Positions 36,599 to 44,732 of a DNA stretch of 64,000 bases are shown piece after piece. Both the position numbers and the translations under genes were made by a program. Numbering within the stretch: position 1 is the stretch's first letter; every line of letters starts with the position of its first letter. The notes beneath the pieces are model-generated. The model searched no databases, was not told the DNA's origin, and worked only from the letters and a program-made list of their open reading frames with translations. Source of the DNA: Sphingorhabdus lacus (GTDB taxonomy: Bacteria; Pseudomonadota; Alphaproteobacteria; Sphingomonadales; Sphingomonadaceae); assembly GCF_009768975.1 (NCBI RefSeq), contig NZ_CP035733.1, positions 930,001-994,000 on the forward strand. The letters run 5' to 3'.

Positions 36599-38746
36599 AT
36601 GCAGGCGCGCATAGTCATTGTTGATGATCGTTCGACCAATTTGCGCGTCTATGCGCAATATGTCGCTATGATGGGTCCGGAATATTCCGCGACCTGCTTT
36701 CACAGCGCCGTGGAAGCCCTGAAATGGCTTGAAACCGAACATGCCGATTTGCTGATCGTGGACTACCGCATGCCGGAAATGGACGGCGCCGCGTTCATTT
36801 CCAAATTCCGGGCCCGGACAGTCGGTGCGCATATTCCCGCCATCATCATTACAGCACGGCAGGACCGTGAATGCCGCATCAGCGCCCTTGATGCCGGTGC
36901 CACCGACTTCCTGCAAAGTCCGGTCTCGCATATCGAATTTCGCGACCGGGCCATTTTGCTGCTTGGCCAGTACCAAAAACAGCAAGAGCTGAAGCAATCG
37001 CTCGCCACCAATAACCGCCCCAGCTCGGAAGAAGACGAAGAAGGCAGCGAGCCGAGCGGAAAGTCGATGCTCGAACAGATTATCGATACGACGCCGATCC
37101 TGATCAATGCCACGGACCGCAACGGCAAGTTCCTGTTCCTGAACTCCTATCAGGCCGCCTTGTTCGGCCGCGATCCGGAAGAACTGGTTGGCCAATCGAT
37201 ATCCGAAATATTGCCGCCCGATCTGGTTGAACGCGAAAAGCGCCGCAACAATGTGATATTGGAAACCGGCATTTCGATACCGAACTATGAAGAGAAATTC
37301 TTCAGCGAGGATATCGAACTCACCTTCCACTGCAACAAGTCGCCCCTGCTCAACAAAGACAATCAGACCATCGGCATTTTGACGACGGGTCTCGATATCA
37401 CCGCGCGCAAATTTGCGGAGGAACACCGCACCCATCTGGCGCTGCACGACATGCTGACAGGTCTTCCGAACCGCACACTTCTGTCGGACAAGATGCGTGT
37501 CGCCATCGACAACTGCAACACGACCGGCAAAGGCGCGGCGTTGCTGCTACTCGATCTCGACCGCTTCAAGGTTATCAACGACACACGCGGGCATCAGGCC
37601 GGGGACATGCTGCTGCGTCAGGTGGCCGAACGCCTGAGCAATGCTCTCGATAGCAACGGCTTTGCCGCGCGCATCGGCGGAGACGAATTCGCCATCGTCC
37701 TCCAGAATCTGGATAGCCAGGAAGATGTTGTGGCAAGTTGCTCCAAATTGCTGGCGCAAATTGGCGAGCCCTATTCCGTGGGCGGCGTGGAACAATTGAT
37801 TGGCGCAAGCATTGGTATCGCCCTGATTCCCGAGGACGGCAGCTCGTCGGATGAGCTGCTGCGTCTGGCAGATCTTGCGATGTATGAAGCCAAATCTTCC
37901 GGTCGCAACCGCTTCTGCTTCTTCTCGCCACGGATGAACCAGATCGCCCAGCTGAACGCTGGCGTCGAAAGCGACCTGCGCGATGCCCTGCACAGCGACC
38001 AACTGTTTCTGGAATATCAACCGATTGTCGACATTGCGAGCGGTGAATATGCCGGGCTTGAAGCCCTGCTTCGCTGGCAGCATCCGGTTCGCGGGCGGCT
38101 TGTGCCGCACGACTTTATTCGGGTCGCGAACGACTCAGGTTTGATCGGCAATATCGGCCAGTGGGTCGTGAACCGGGCATGCGCGCAAATTGCGGAATTT
38201 GAAGCGCAGGGCATTACCCTGCCTCCCGTCGCAGTGAACGTTTCACCGAAGCAATTCCAGTTCAGCAATATGAGCGCTGATATCCTCGAAAAGGTCGCCA
38301 AATATAATATTACGCGCGGCAAGCTCTCGATCGAAATCACTGAAGAACTTCTGCTCGATCATAATCAGGAAGTGCACGACCAGCTGGAAACGCTCCGGTT
38401 GGGCGGGATCGGTATTTCGATTGATGATTTCGGGACCGGCTATTCGTCGCTCCAATATCTTCGTGACCTGCCTGCCACGCGGTTAAAAATCGATCAGACC
38501 TTCATTGCCCGTATCGAAAATTCATCTGCGGATCGTGCAATCATTTCGACCATCGCGCATCTGGCCCACGCGCTCAACATGCGAGTGGTCGCCGAAGGCG
38601 TCGAGAACGAGGCGCAATATGCGCTTCTGCGCGCATCGGGCTGCGATGAAGTGCAAGGCTTCTTGCTGGGTCGGCCGCTGTCGGTCAACGAACTGCGCGA
38701 GCTTTTCCGCACCGATAACGCCCAATCCGACACAGGTGCGCAATGA
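36599..38746 (+). CDS. REC-PAS-GGDEF-EAL cyclic-di-GMP regulator (DSF system output)
   Basis: 715 residues. REC domain 1-125 with phosphoacceptor Asp55 (LLIVDYRMPEMDG), but the usual Lys-Pro pair is changed to Ser107-Pro (DFLQSPVSH). PAS domain about 158-272. GGDEF domain with intact GGDEF at 360-364 and no RxxD inhibitory site before it. EAL domain with E488-A-L, NVSPKQF, IDDFGTGYSS, KIDQTF and VVAEGVEN, so the phosphodiesterase residues are complete. The protein could both make and break c-di-GMP. Overlaps the hybrid kinase gene by four bases (ATGA), hence its likely partner. It takes the place that RpfG (REC-HD-GYP) has in Xanthomonas. Confidence 0.92.
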   Translation: MQARIVIVDDRSTNLRVYAQYVAMMGPEYSATCFHSAVEALKWLETEHADLLIVDYRMPEMDGAAFISKFRARTVGAHIPAIIITARQDRECRISALDAGATDFLQSPVSHIEFRDRAILLLGQYQKQQELKQSLATNNRPSSEEDEEGSEPSGKSMLEQIIDTTPILINATDRNGKFLFLNSYQAALFGRDPEELVGQSISEILPPDLVEREKRRNNVILETGISIPNYEEKFFSEDIELTFHCNKSPLLNKDNQTIGILTTGLDITARKFAEEHRTHLALHDMLTGLPNRTLLSDKMRVAIDNCNTTGKGAALLLLDLDRFKVINDTRGHQAGDMLLRQVAERLSNALDSNGFAARIGGDEFAIVLQNLDSQEDVVASCSKLLAQIGEPYSVGGVEQLIGASIGIALIPEDGSSSDELLRLADLAMYEAKSSGRNRFCFFSPRMNQIAQLNAGVESDLRDALHSDQLFLEYQPIVDIASGEYAGLEALLRWQHPVRGRLVPHDFIRVANDSGLIGNIGQWVVNRACAQIAEFEAQGITLPPVAVNVSPKQFQFSNMSADILEKVAKYNITRGKLSIEITEELLLDHNQEVHDQLETLRLGGIGISIDDFGTGYSSLQYLRDLPATRLKIDQTFIARIENSSADRAIISTIAHLAHALNMRVVAEGVENEAQYALLRASGCDEVQGFLLGRPLSVNELRELFRTDNAQSDTGAQ

Positions 38747-41247
38747 TTGCCTATCTGAAAAAGCTTCGGGCGGAACTCAGCCCGGAGCAGGAAATCTTGC
38801 GCAACCGTCTGGTGATGGGCGGAGCGTCCGGGATCGGCTGCTATTTCTTTGCCTTTGACATTGTCATATTCACGGCGTTTTTCACCTATTTGTCTTTCAA
38901 CGCCGCCCTATATGCGATGCAGAAGAGGGAAATTTGGCGACCCGGCGAACGTTGGTTAGCGGCCATTATCCTTGATGTCATGATGGCCTTCGCCGTCATG
39001 CTCCGCGAGCCGGAGCATATGTCGATCTTCTACCCCATCATATTGTGGATGATCCTGGGCAATGGTTTTCGATACGGCGTCAAATGGCTGTTTATAGCGG
39101 CGGGATTATCAACGCTAACTTTCGGTGTGGTCGTCCTGTCGACCGATTATTGGCAACAGAACATCTTTCTGGGCTGTGCCCTCGCCCTCGCCCTGCTGAT
39201 CATTCCGGCCTATTGTTCGACGTTAATCCGCAAAATATCTTTGGCAAAGGAACAGGCCGAACTCGCCAGTAAGGCAAAAAGCTACTTTCTGGCGAGCGTC
39301 AGCCACGAACTTCGCACGCCGCTCAATGCCATTATCGGATATGGCAACCATCTGCGCCAGTCCGACATGCCCCGCAACCAAAAGGAAATGGTCGAGGCCA
39401 GCGTATTGGCAGGCGAGCATTTGCTGCATCTGATCGAACAATTGATCGAAGTTGCCAAAACCGGCGCAGGCTCGGCGCAGATCAAGACCTCTGCCTTCAG
39501 GCCGACCGAACTTCTTACTGAAATCAGGGACATCATGGCGGTCCGGATCGAAGACAAAGGTCTTTCGATCCATCTGCAGGCCGAACCATTATCAGACCGT
39601 CTGGTCGAAGGCCCCACCGACGTATTGCGCAACATCCTGCTCAATCTGGTAGGAAATGCCCTCAAATTCACCGAAGCTGGCAGCATTTCCGTGCACAGCG
39701 GCTTTTCGAGCGAAGGCGGGAAAGACGTCATCTGGTTCACCGTTTCGGATACCGGTATCGGCATAGCCGAAGCTGCAATTGAGCGCATATTCCAGCCCTT
39801 CCAACAAGCCGACGATACCGTATTGAACCGTTTCGGCGGCACAGGATTGGGCCTTGCGATCTGCAAACAGCTGGTTGAACAGGTGAACGGAAAGATTTCC
39901 GCAAAAAGCACCGTTGGCCAAGGCAGTAGTTTCCGGATTGAAGTTCCCGTGAACATGGTCGCGACCGAAGAAACCGACATACTGACCAGCACGACTGATA
40001 TCGTCCACATTGTTTCCCTTGGCGATATCGCACCTGAATTGTTGAACGAGGCGCGTTCGGCGGATAATTTCATCCTCCAGCATGTGAATTGCCAATCGCC
40101 AGACCAACTTGCGTCGATCCTCGCCAACCAAGGGCTGCAACGATATAAGGTTGCTCTGATTTCGCATGATCTGGCGCGGCAAATCGATCCCGACAGCGCC
40201 ATTTGGGAACAGTTTGCTGCGGCTGAAATTGCTCCGGTTCTGATATCCAGCGGTCGCGACGTCGATTTGGAAGAGGTTGCATTGCGCGCTGCATTCGCCT
40301 CTATCCTGCCCGCATCCGCCAATTTTGCTGAGCTACGTAGCGCCATCCGGATCGGCTGTTCGTTCGCATCGCATTTCCGCACCGGTGAAAGTGAAGCCAC
40401 GCCGGTCGTGGTGGAATATAGTCCACGCAAGATACTCGTGGCCGATGACAATCGGACAAACCGGAATGTTCTGGGCGCCATATTGGGCTCGGCGGGGCAT
40501 GAGGTCACCATGGTCACTGACGGTGACGAAGCGCTTGACGCGCTTGAAGCAGGGTCATTCGACATATTGCTGCTGGATATCAATATGCCGCGGCTCAACG
40601 GTATTGATGCCTGCATGATGTGGCGGCAGATCGAGGGTGGCCGTCAGCATCTGCCGATTGTCGGCGTTACAGCAGATGCGACTGCCGAAACGGAAATGCG
40701 CTGCAAATCGGCGGGCATGGATCTGCGGATTACCAAGCCGGTTGACGCAAAGCTGCTCCTTTCGACCATCGAACATTTATGCGCGGGGGATTCCGACAGC
40801 ATGCCTATCATCGGCAGCGCCAGCGATCCGTTACAGGTCGTAGTGCCTCTGAACCCGCAGCAGACCGCCGTTGCGGACGCGATTGATTCGAGCCAGCTCG
40901 GCTATTTGATGTCCATCGGCGACGACGATTTTGTACGTGGGATGATCGAAGGATTTTTCGAAGACGCGGCGCAAACTCTCGAGCCCCTTCGCGTGTCAGT
41001 ACACGAAGGAAAAGTGCGCGATTTCCGCTTTTGTGCCCACGCCATTAAGAGTTCGAGCAACAATATGGGTGCCAAAACATTAGGCGAAATTTGTGGTCGG
41101 CTTGAGCGGGTGACCGAAGCAGAATTTGACGAAAACCGCTTTATATATCTAGCGAAGATAGAAGCTGAACTCGACAATGTGCTCGAAGCTTTAAAGCCGA
41201 TGCTGGAAGGCTATGCGGCGAAAGCCCCACTCGTAGCGGTCAAGTAA
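38743..41247 (+). CDS. rpfC: RpfC-type hybrid sensor histidine kinase
   Basis: 834 residues. A short cytosolic N-terminus and about five membrane helices (residues 25-160) include the RpfC-like stretch LWMILGNGFRYGVKWLF and LIRKISLAKEQAELASKAKSYFLASVSHE. HisKA follows with His188 (SHELRTPLNAI), then HATPase (N box about 300, SDTGIGI, GGTGLGLAICKQ). A region of about 410-545 looks like a receiver fold without a phosphoacceptor. A true REC has Asp about 611 (ILLLDINMPRLNG, ITKPV), and a C-terminal HPt has His about 765 (CAHAIKSSSNNMGA). The order matches RpfC, the DSF sensor. Overlaps the preceding regulator gene; convergent with rpfF (8-base overlap). Confidence 0.87.
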   Translation: MIAYLKKLRAELSPEQEILRNRLVMGGASGIGCYFFAFDIVIFTAFFTYLSFNAALYAMQKREIWRPGERWLAAIILDVMMAFAVMLREPEHMSIFYPIILWMILGNGFRYGVKWLFIAAGLSTLTFGVVVLSTDYWQQNIFLGCALALALLIIPAYCSTLIRKISLAKEQAELASKAKSYFLASVSHELRTPLNAIIGYGNHLRQSDMPRNQKEMVEASVLAGEHLLHLIEQLIEVAKTGAGSAQIKTSAFRPTELLTEIRDIMAVRIEDKGLSIHLQAEPLSDRLVEGPTDVLRNILLNLVGNALKFTEAGSISVHSGFSSEGGKDVIWFTVSDTGIGIAEAAIERIFQPFQQADDTVLNRFGGTGLGLAICKQLVEQVNGKISAKSTVGQGSSFRIEVPVNMVATEETDILTSTTDIVHIVSLGDIAPELLNEARSADNFILQHVNCQSPDQLASILANQGLQRYKVALISHDLARQIDPDSAIWEQFAAAEIAPVLISSGRDVDLEEVALRAAFASILPASANFAELRSAIRIGCSFASHFRTGESEATPVVVEYSPRKILVADDNRTNRNVLGAILGSAGHEVTMVTDGDEALDALEAGSFDILLLDINMPRLNGIDACMMWRQIEGGRQHLPIVGVTADATAETEMRCKSAGMDLRITKPVDAKLLLSTIEHLCAGDSDSMPIIGSASDPLQVVVPLNPQQTAVADAIDSSQLGYLMSIGDDDFVRGMIEGFFEDAAQTLEPLRVSVHEGKVRDFRFCAHAIKSSSNNMGAKTLGEICGRLERVTEAEFDENRFIYLAKIEAELDNVLEALKPMLEGYAAKAPLVAVK

Positions 41248-42178
41248 CGACTTTCAGGCTCCTCTGAATGCGCCGTTCCTGCGCATCGGCAAGCCGCTCC
41301 ATTTTGCGCACATCGGCCTCGGACAAGGTCATAGCAGTTTCAGCCCAAATGTTTGTAATCCTGAGCAATTCTTCAAGCTCGACCGGATTTGCGACGCGGC
41401 GGGCGAGATAAACAGCCCGCTCGGCGGCGAACCGCGCCTGTCCCCGCTGGCAATAATCGATAATTGCTGCCTCGCCTTGTCCATCCTCTACGAGGATATC
41501 GACAATGCCCAGTTCATGCAGTTCTTCCGCAGTGTGGATTTTGCCTTCAAGGATGAAGTTTTCGGCAACCTTGCGTCCGACCCTGCGGAGCAGGAAACTG
41601 TACGCCCCCATTCCCGGGAACAGGTTGAAGATAATCTCGGGAAGACCCATGCGGGCACTGCGTTCCGCGACGAGAATATCGAAGGCCAGAGCATGTTCGA
41701 ACCCGCCACCAAGAGCATCGCCTTGGACCAGCGCCATGGTAATAATCGGCGCTCCGAAGCTGTTTGCATTGGCATATTGCATACGCACGCAGGTCTCCGC
41801 GTAGGTGCGCATCGCCGCCAGATCGCGGTTGCGGATACATTCCGCGAAATGCCGCAAATCGCCGCCGAGATTATAAATTCCGGGCGTTTTTGAACCGCAC
41901 ACAAAATAGCGCAAATCATCGGGGCCGCCATTGGCGGGCATGGTGTAGTTATTCGCAATCCAGTCCTGAACCTGCTGGATTTCTGCGCCGAGACTATAGG
42001 TATAGCTCGGACGGCCGGTCTGGTCCATAAAGCACCAGAAGATGCGATCTTCCTTATCATGGCGCAACGATATTTCGCGGAAATTCCGATCGGTTATAGG
42101 AACGCCAAGCATGCGTTCCTGCAGCGCCAATACTGGTTTTTCAACAGCGCCATCAAGGACGCGGGAGTGGAATGCCAT
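41240..42178 (-). CDS. rpfF: RpfF-type crotonase: DSF-family signal synthase
   Basis: 312 residues of the enoyl-CoA hydratase fold. RpfF makes cis-2-unsaturated fatty acid signals from acyl-ACP by dehydratase and thioesterase activity, using two glutamates 20 residues apart. Here they are Glu161 (LGGGFE) and Glu181 (MGLPEIIFNLFPGMGAYSF), with the same spacing. The FNLFPGMGAYSFL segment and the N-terminal FWCFMDQTGRPSYT are RpfF-like and not typical of fatty-acid oxidation hydratases. Convergent with the RpfC-type kinase gene, as in Xanthomonas. No rpfB-like acyl-CoA ligase is adjacent. Confidence 0.87.
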   Translation of the reverse strand: MAFHSRVLDGAVEKPVLALQERMLGVPITDRNFREISLRHDKEDRIFWCFMDQTGRPSYTYSLGAEIQQVQDWIANNYTMPANGGPDDLRYFVCGSKTPGIYNLGGDLRHFAECIRNRDLAAMRTYAETCVRMQYANANSFGAPIITMALVQGDALGGGFEHALAFDILVAERSARMGLPEIIFNLFPGMGAYSFLLRRVGRKVAENFILEGKIHTAEELHELGIVDILVEDGQGEAAIIDYCQRGQARFAAERAVYLARRVANPVELEELLRITNIWAETAMTLSEADVRKMERLADAQERRIQRSLKVVT

Positions 42179-42339
42179 AAAGCCCCCGATAAATCAGTGT
42201 CTGGCCACCCCAACCAGAGACCAACCATAGCATATTATTTTGAAGAGCAAGATCAAATATATCCAAATCCAACCCAGCAGGTTTCAACTCGTCGCAAATT
42301 GCCCTGACCCAAAAAAATCGAGGGCAAAGTATGAAGAGT

Positions 42340-43062
42340 CTAATTGTTGGTCAGCAGATATACCAGCGGCGTCAGCAATGTTGGCGCAAGCTGCAAGCCA
42401 TCCTTGAACAAGCGACGGGCCTGCGAATCCCCGACTACGACAACGTCATTTGCGAACACTTCCGGGTCATTATAATAGCCCCGGCGGATAGCCTTGAGAT
42501 TGTAGAGCGCAGCCATTTTCTGCCCGTTTACCGTACGGAAGATAACGACATCGTCCAGCTTGGCAAATTCTGCAGTGCCCTTTGCAACGGCAACTGCGCG
42601 CATCAATGTCATCCGGCCAATCACAGGGTATAAGCCCGGTTCGCGAACCTGACCGTCAATGGTAACAACCTGGCTGACCGTCTCTTTCAAATTGACCGTA
42701 ACCTGCGGATCGCGGACATATTGACCACGCAAACGACTTTCGATTTCTTCCTCCAGCTCGCCTGGTGTCTTTCCCGCGGCGGTAATGATACCGGCCAAGG
42801 GGAACGAGATGCGGCCACCCGCATCGGTTTGAACTTCCTGTTTGCTCAATTCTTCGATGCCGAAGACGTCGATAACCAATTTATCAAACGGGCCGATCAG
42901 ATAGGGGCGATTCTGTTCAAACAAATCGAGCCGTGTGGGTTCAGGGAGAACGTCACTTTCAACGACTTTTACGTCTGAAACACTGCCTGCACTGCCAAGT
43001 TGCGAACTGCCACAAGAAGCAAGTGCGGTAGACAGAATGAGAAGCAAGAATCGGTTACGCAT
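42340..43062 (-). CDS. Polysaccharide export lipoprotein (Wza/GumB type)
   Basis: Outer-membrane polysaccharide export protein of 240 residues. Start at ATG 43062 gives a lipoprotein signal peptide MRNRFLLLILSTALASCGSS, with the lipobox Cys in LASC. The poly-export domain begins at YLIGPFDKLVIDVFG and is followed by SLBB-like segments (TIDGQVREPGLYPVIGRMTLMRAVAVAKG). It ends with a short hydrophobic stretch. A longer frame upstream translates tRNA-Ser and is spurious. It stands alone, without other capsule genes, next to rpfF, so regulation by the signal is an attractive inference. Confidence 0.9.
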   Translation of the reverse strand: MRNRFLLLILSTALASCGSSQLGSAGSVSDVKVVESDVLPEPTRLDLFEQNRPYLIGPFDKLVIDVFGIEELSKQEVQTDAGGRISFPLAGIITAAGKTPGELEEEIESRLRGQYVRDPQVTVNLKETVSQVVTIDGQVREPGLYPVIGRMTLMRAVAVAKGTAEFAKLDDVVIFRTVNGQKMAALYNLKAIRRGYYNDPEVFANDVVVVGDSQARRLFKDGLQLAPTLLTPLVYLLTNN

Positions 43063-43149
43063 ATGAAAATCCCAAAAAACTATTGCACGCGTGCTAGCGA
43101 AGGCGGCACCGTAATGCCACCCCTTTTGCCATAAGCTGAACCACCAAAT

Positions 43150-43239
43150 TGGCGGAGAGATAGGGATTCGAACCCTAGGTACCCTCACGAGCACGCCGCA
43201 TTTCGAGTGCGGTGCTTTCGACCACTCAGCCATCTCTCC
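43150..43239 (-). tRNA. tRNA-Ser (CGA)
   Basis: 90 bases with encoded CCA. Acceptor GGAGAGA pairs with TCTCTCC, the anticodon loop CTCGAAA gives CGA, and a long variable arm (CGTGCTCGTGAGGGTACC region) identifies the serine class. Confidence 0.97.
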
Positions 43240-43371
43240 GCAGATCTTTAGGACTGGTCATTGCCGGAAAACTGGCGCGTCCCAAAGACAGAGCGGGGCC
43301 ATTAGCCGATGTTTTTCGCTTTGCCAAGCGACAAGGTTGATTTGCGGACACATTGATATGATATTGGTGGC

Positions 43372-43722
43372 ATGATTGAAAAAGTTGCCCTTCCCGAAGT
43401 CGTTGAAGCCCAGTTCGCCATCGGTGATGTCGTGCGCCACCGTATATTTGATTTCCGGGGTGTCGTGTTCGATATCGACCCCGTTTTTGCCAATAGCGAG
43501 GAATGGTATGAGTCCATTCCAGAACCTGTGCGGCCCGCCAAGAACCAGCCATTTTACCATTTGTTCGCGGAAAATGCCGAAAGCAGCTACATCGCCTATG
43601 TCAGCCAGCAAAATCTGTTGGCAGACGTGGAACATGGCCCCATCGCCCATCCCGGGATCAACGCGGTATTCGAAGGGTGGACGGGCACACGCTATGAGCT
43701 CAAACGCTCAATGCGTCAGTGA
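43372..43722 (+). CDS. hspQ: Heat shock protein HspQ
   Basis: 116 residues of the HspQ/YccV hemimethylated-DNA-binding fold, with FAIGDVVRHRIFDFRGVVFDIDPVFANSEEWYESIP, QPFYHLFAENAESSYIAYVSQQNL and the C-terminal VFEGWTGTRYELK. In enterobacteria it acts as a specificity-enhancing factor for Lon protease. It converges with the cytochrome gene, overlapping its 3' end by seven bases. Confidence 0.93.
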   Translation: MIEKVALPEVVEAQFAIGDVVRHRIFDFRGVVFDIDPVFANSEEWYESIPEPVRPAKNQPFYHLFAENAESSYIAYVSQQNLLADVEHGPIAHPGINAVFEGWTGTRYELKRSMRQ

Positions 43723-44732
43723 CCCCCGCTCGGCATTGCAGCGACCCAGTCTTCCAACAATTTGACGCCTTCCGCATGGGCCGTTGCCCGGCCTAGCTCC
43801 GGCATTGCGATGCCCGGATCGGTGCTCTTCATCCGGTAAATCAATATGGACCGGTCAGGACGGCCCGCTTCGATCACAAAATCGAAATCACCGCTTGCCC
43901 GCCCTGCGGCCACAGGTCGCTTGCCGATCCCGTAGGCCGCGGCGTCGCCTGCGGAACCGTCGAGAAACAGACCGCTATTGCTCGCCGACCCCTTTGGGGC
44001 GTGGCAATGGCCGCAATTGACCTTCAGATAATGGCGGGCGCGTTCGTTGAGTGTGCCGCCTTCCAGATCATCCCATTTTCCCCATGCTGCCATTTTCGCC
44101 AGTTGGGGCATCCACTGGAGCAGTTTTTCGCGGTCACCCTGCCGCGGAAACTCCATATTTTGCCAGATAGGCCCGATCGGCACGATGCTGGCATCCGAGG
44201 AATGGCATTGCTTGCACTGGTTTTTATTCGGGACGGCGTAGCTGATCGTCGTCGGCGTTCCTTGCAGCTCGACATCGACCGCCATGCGTTTGCCGCCCAC
44301 GCGCAAATCCGCGTCACCGCCATCATCGCGCCATATATAAGGTAGAGCCACCCAGCCATCCTGCTGGTGCAACAACACACGCGTTTCCAAAATACGGAGC
44401 GCGCCAGACTTGTCGGGATATCCAAAGGATTTGATTAACGCCGCGCCCACGGGGAATTCGAGCTTACCTGCCTGATCAGACGTCAATCGCGCACCTTCCG
44501 GAAGGTAAATAAACCGTTGTTTTTCGGCATAATCGGAAAACAACGGCGTCCGCAGTTGATAGGGAATCAATTGCCGGGAGGGCCGGTTCGCCGCGCCGTC
44601 AAAGAAGCCATAGGCCGATAATGTCGCCGGATAATTTGTTCCCGCTATCTGCTGATCCGAAACCTGCCCATGCGGCGTTGCCAGTCCAACGGCCGCGGCA
44701 AAGCACGCCATGAATGGCAGCAGAAGGCGCAT
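43716..44732 (-). CDS. Exported diheme c-type cytochrome of the HNE_0200-like family
   Basis: 338 residues with a signal peptide (MRLLLPFMACFAAAVGLATP). Two haem c attachment motifs are present: CKQCH at 173-177 and CGHCH at 240-244, the latter followed by APKGSASNSGLFLDG. The pattern fits a family of conserved exported proteins that I recall as always encoded next to a parallel beta-helix protein, which is exactly the case here (TAATG overlap with the upstream gene). Redox partner and substrate are unknown. Confidence 0.82.
   Translation of the reverse strand: MRLLLPFMACFAAAVGLATPHGQVSDQQIAGTNYPATLSAYGFFDGAANRPSRQLIPYQLRTPLFSDYAEKQRFIYLPEGARLTSDQAGKLEFPVGAALIKSFGYPDKSGALRILETRVLLHQQDGWVALPYIWRDDGGDADLRVGGKRMAVDVELQGTPTTISYAVPNKNQCKQCHSSDASIVPIGPIWQNMEFPRQGDREKLLQWMPQLAKMAAWGKWDDLEGGTLNERARHYLKVNCGHCHAPKGSASNSGLFLDGSAGDAAAYGIGKRPVAAGRASGDFDFVIEAGRPDRSILIYRMKSTDPGIAMPELGRATAHAEGVKLLEDWVAAMPSGGH

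Noticed and set aside
39282-40616. 444-codon minus-strand frame opposite the RpfC-type kinase
   Set aside because: Ser/Arg-rich shadow of a gene whose domains are all recognisable on the plus strand.
42302-42326. GCCCT...AGGGC hairpin between the export lipoprotein and rpfF
   Set aside because: The T-run lies in the loop rather than after the stem, and the stem is only five pairs plus two.
43063-43233. In-frame N-terminal extension of the export lipoprotein (MAEWSKAPHSKCGVLVRVPR...)
   Set aside because: It is the translation of tRNA-Ser on the same strand, a known annotation artefact; the lipoprotein signal peptide begins at 43062.
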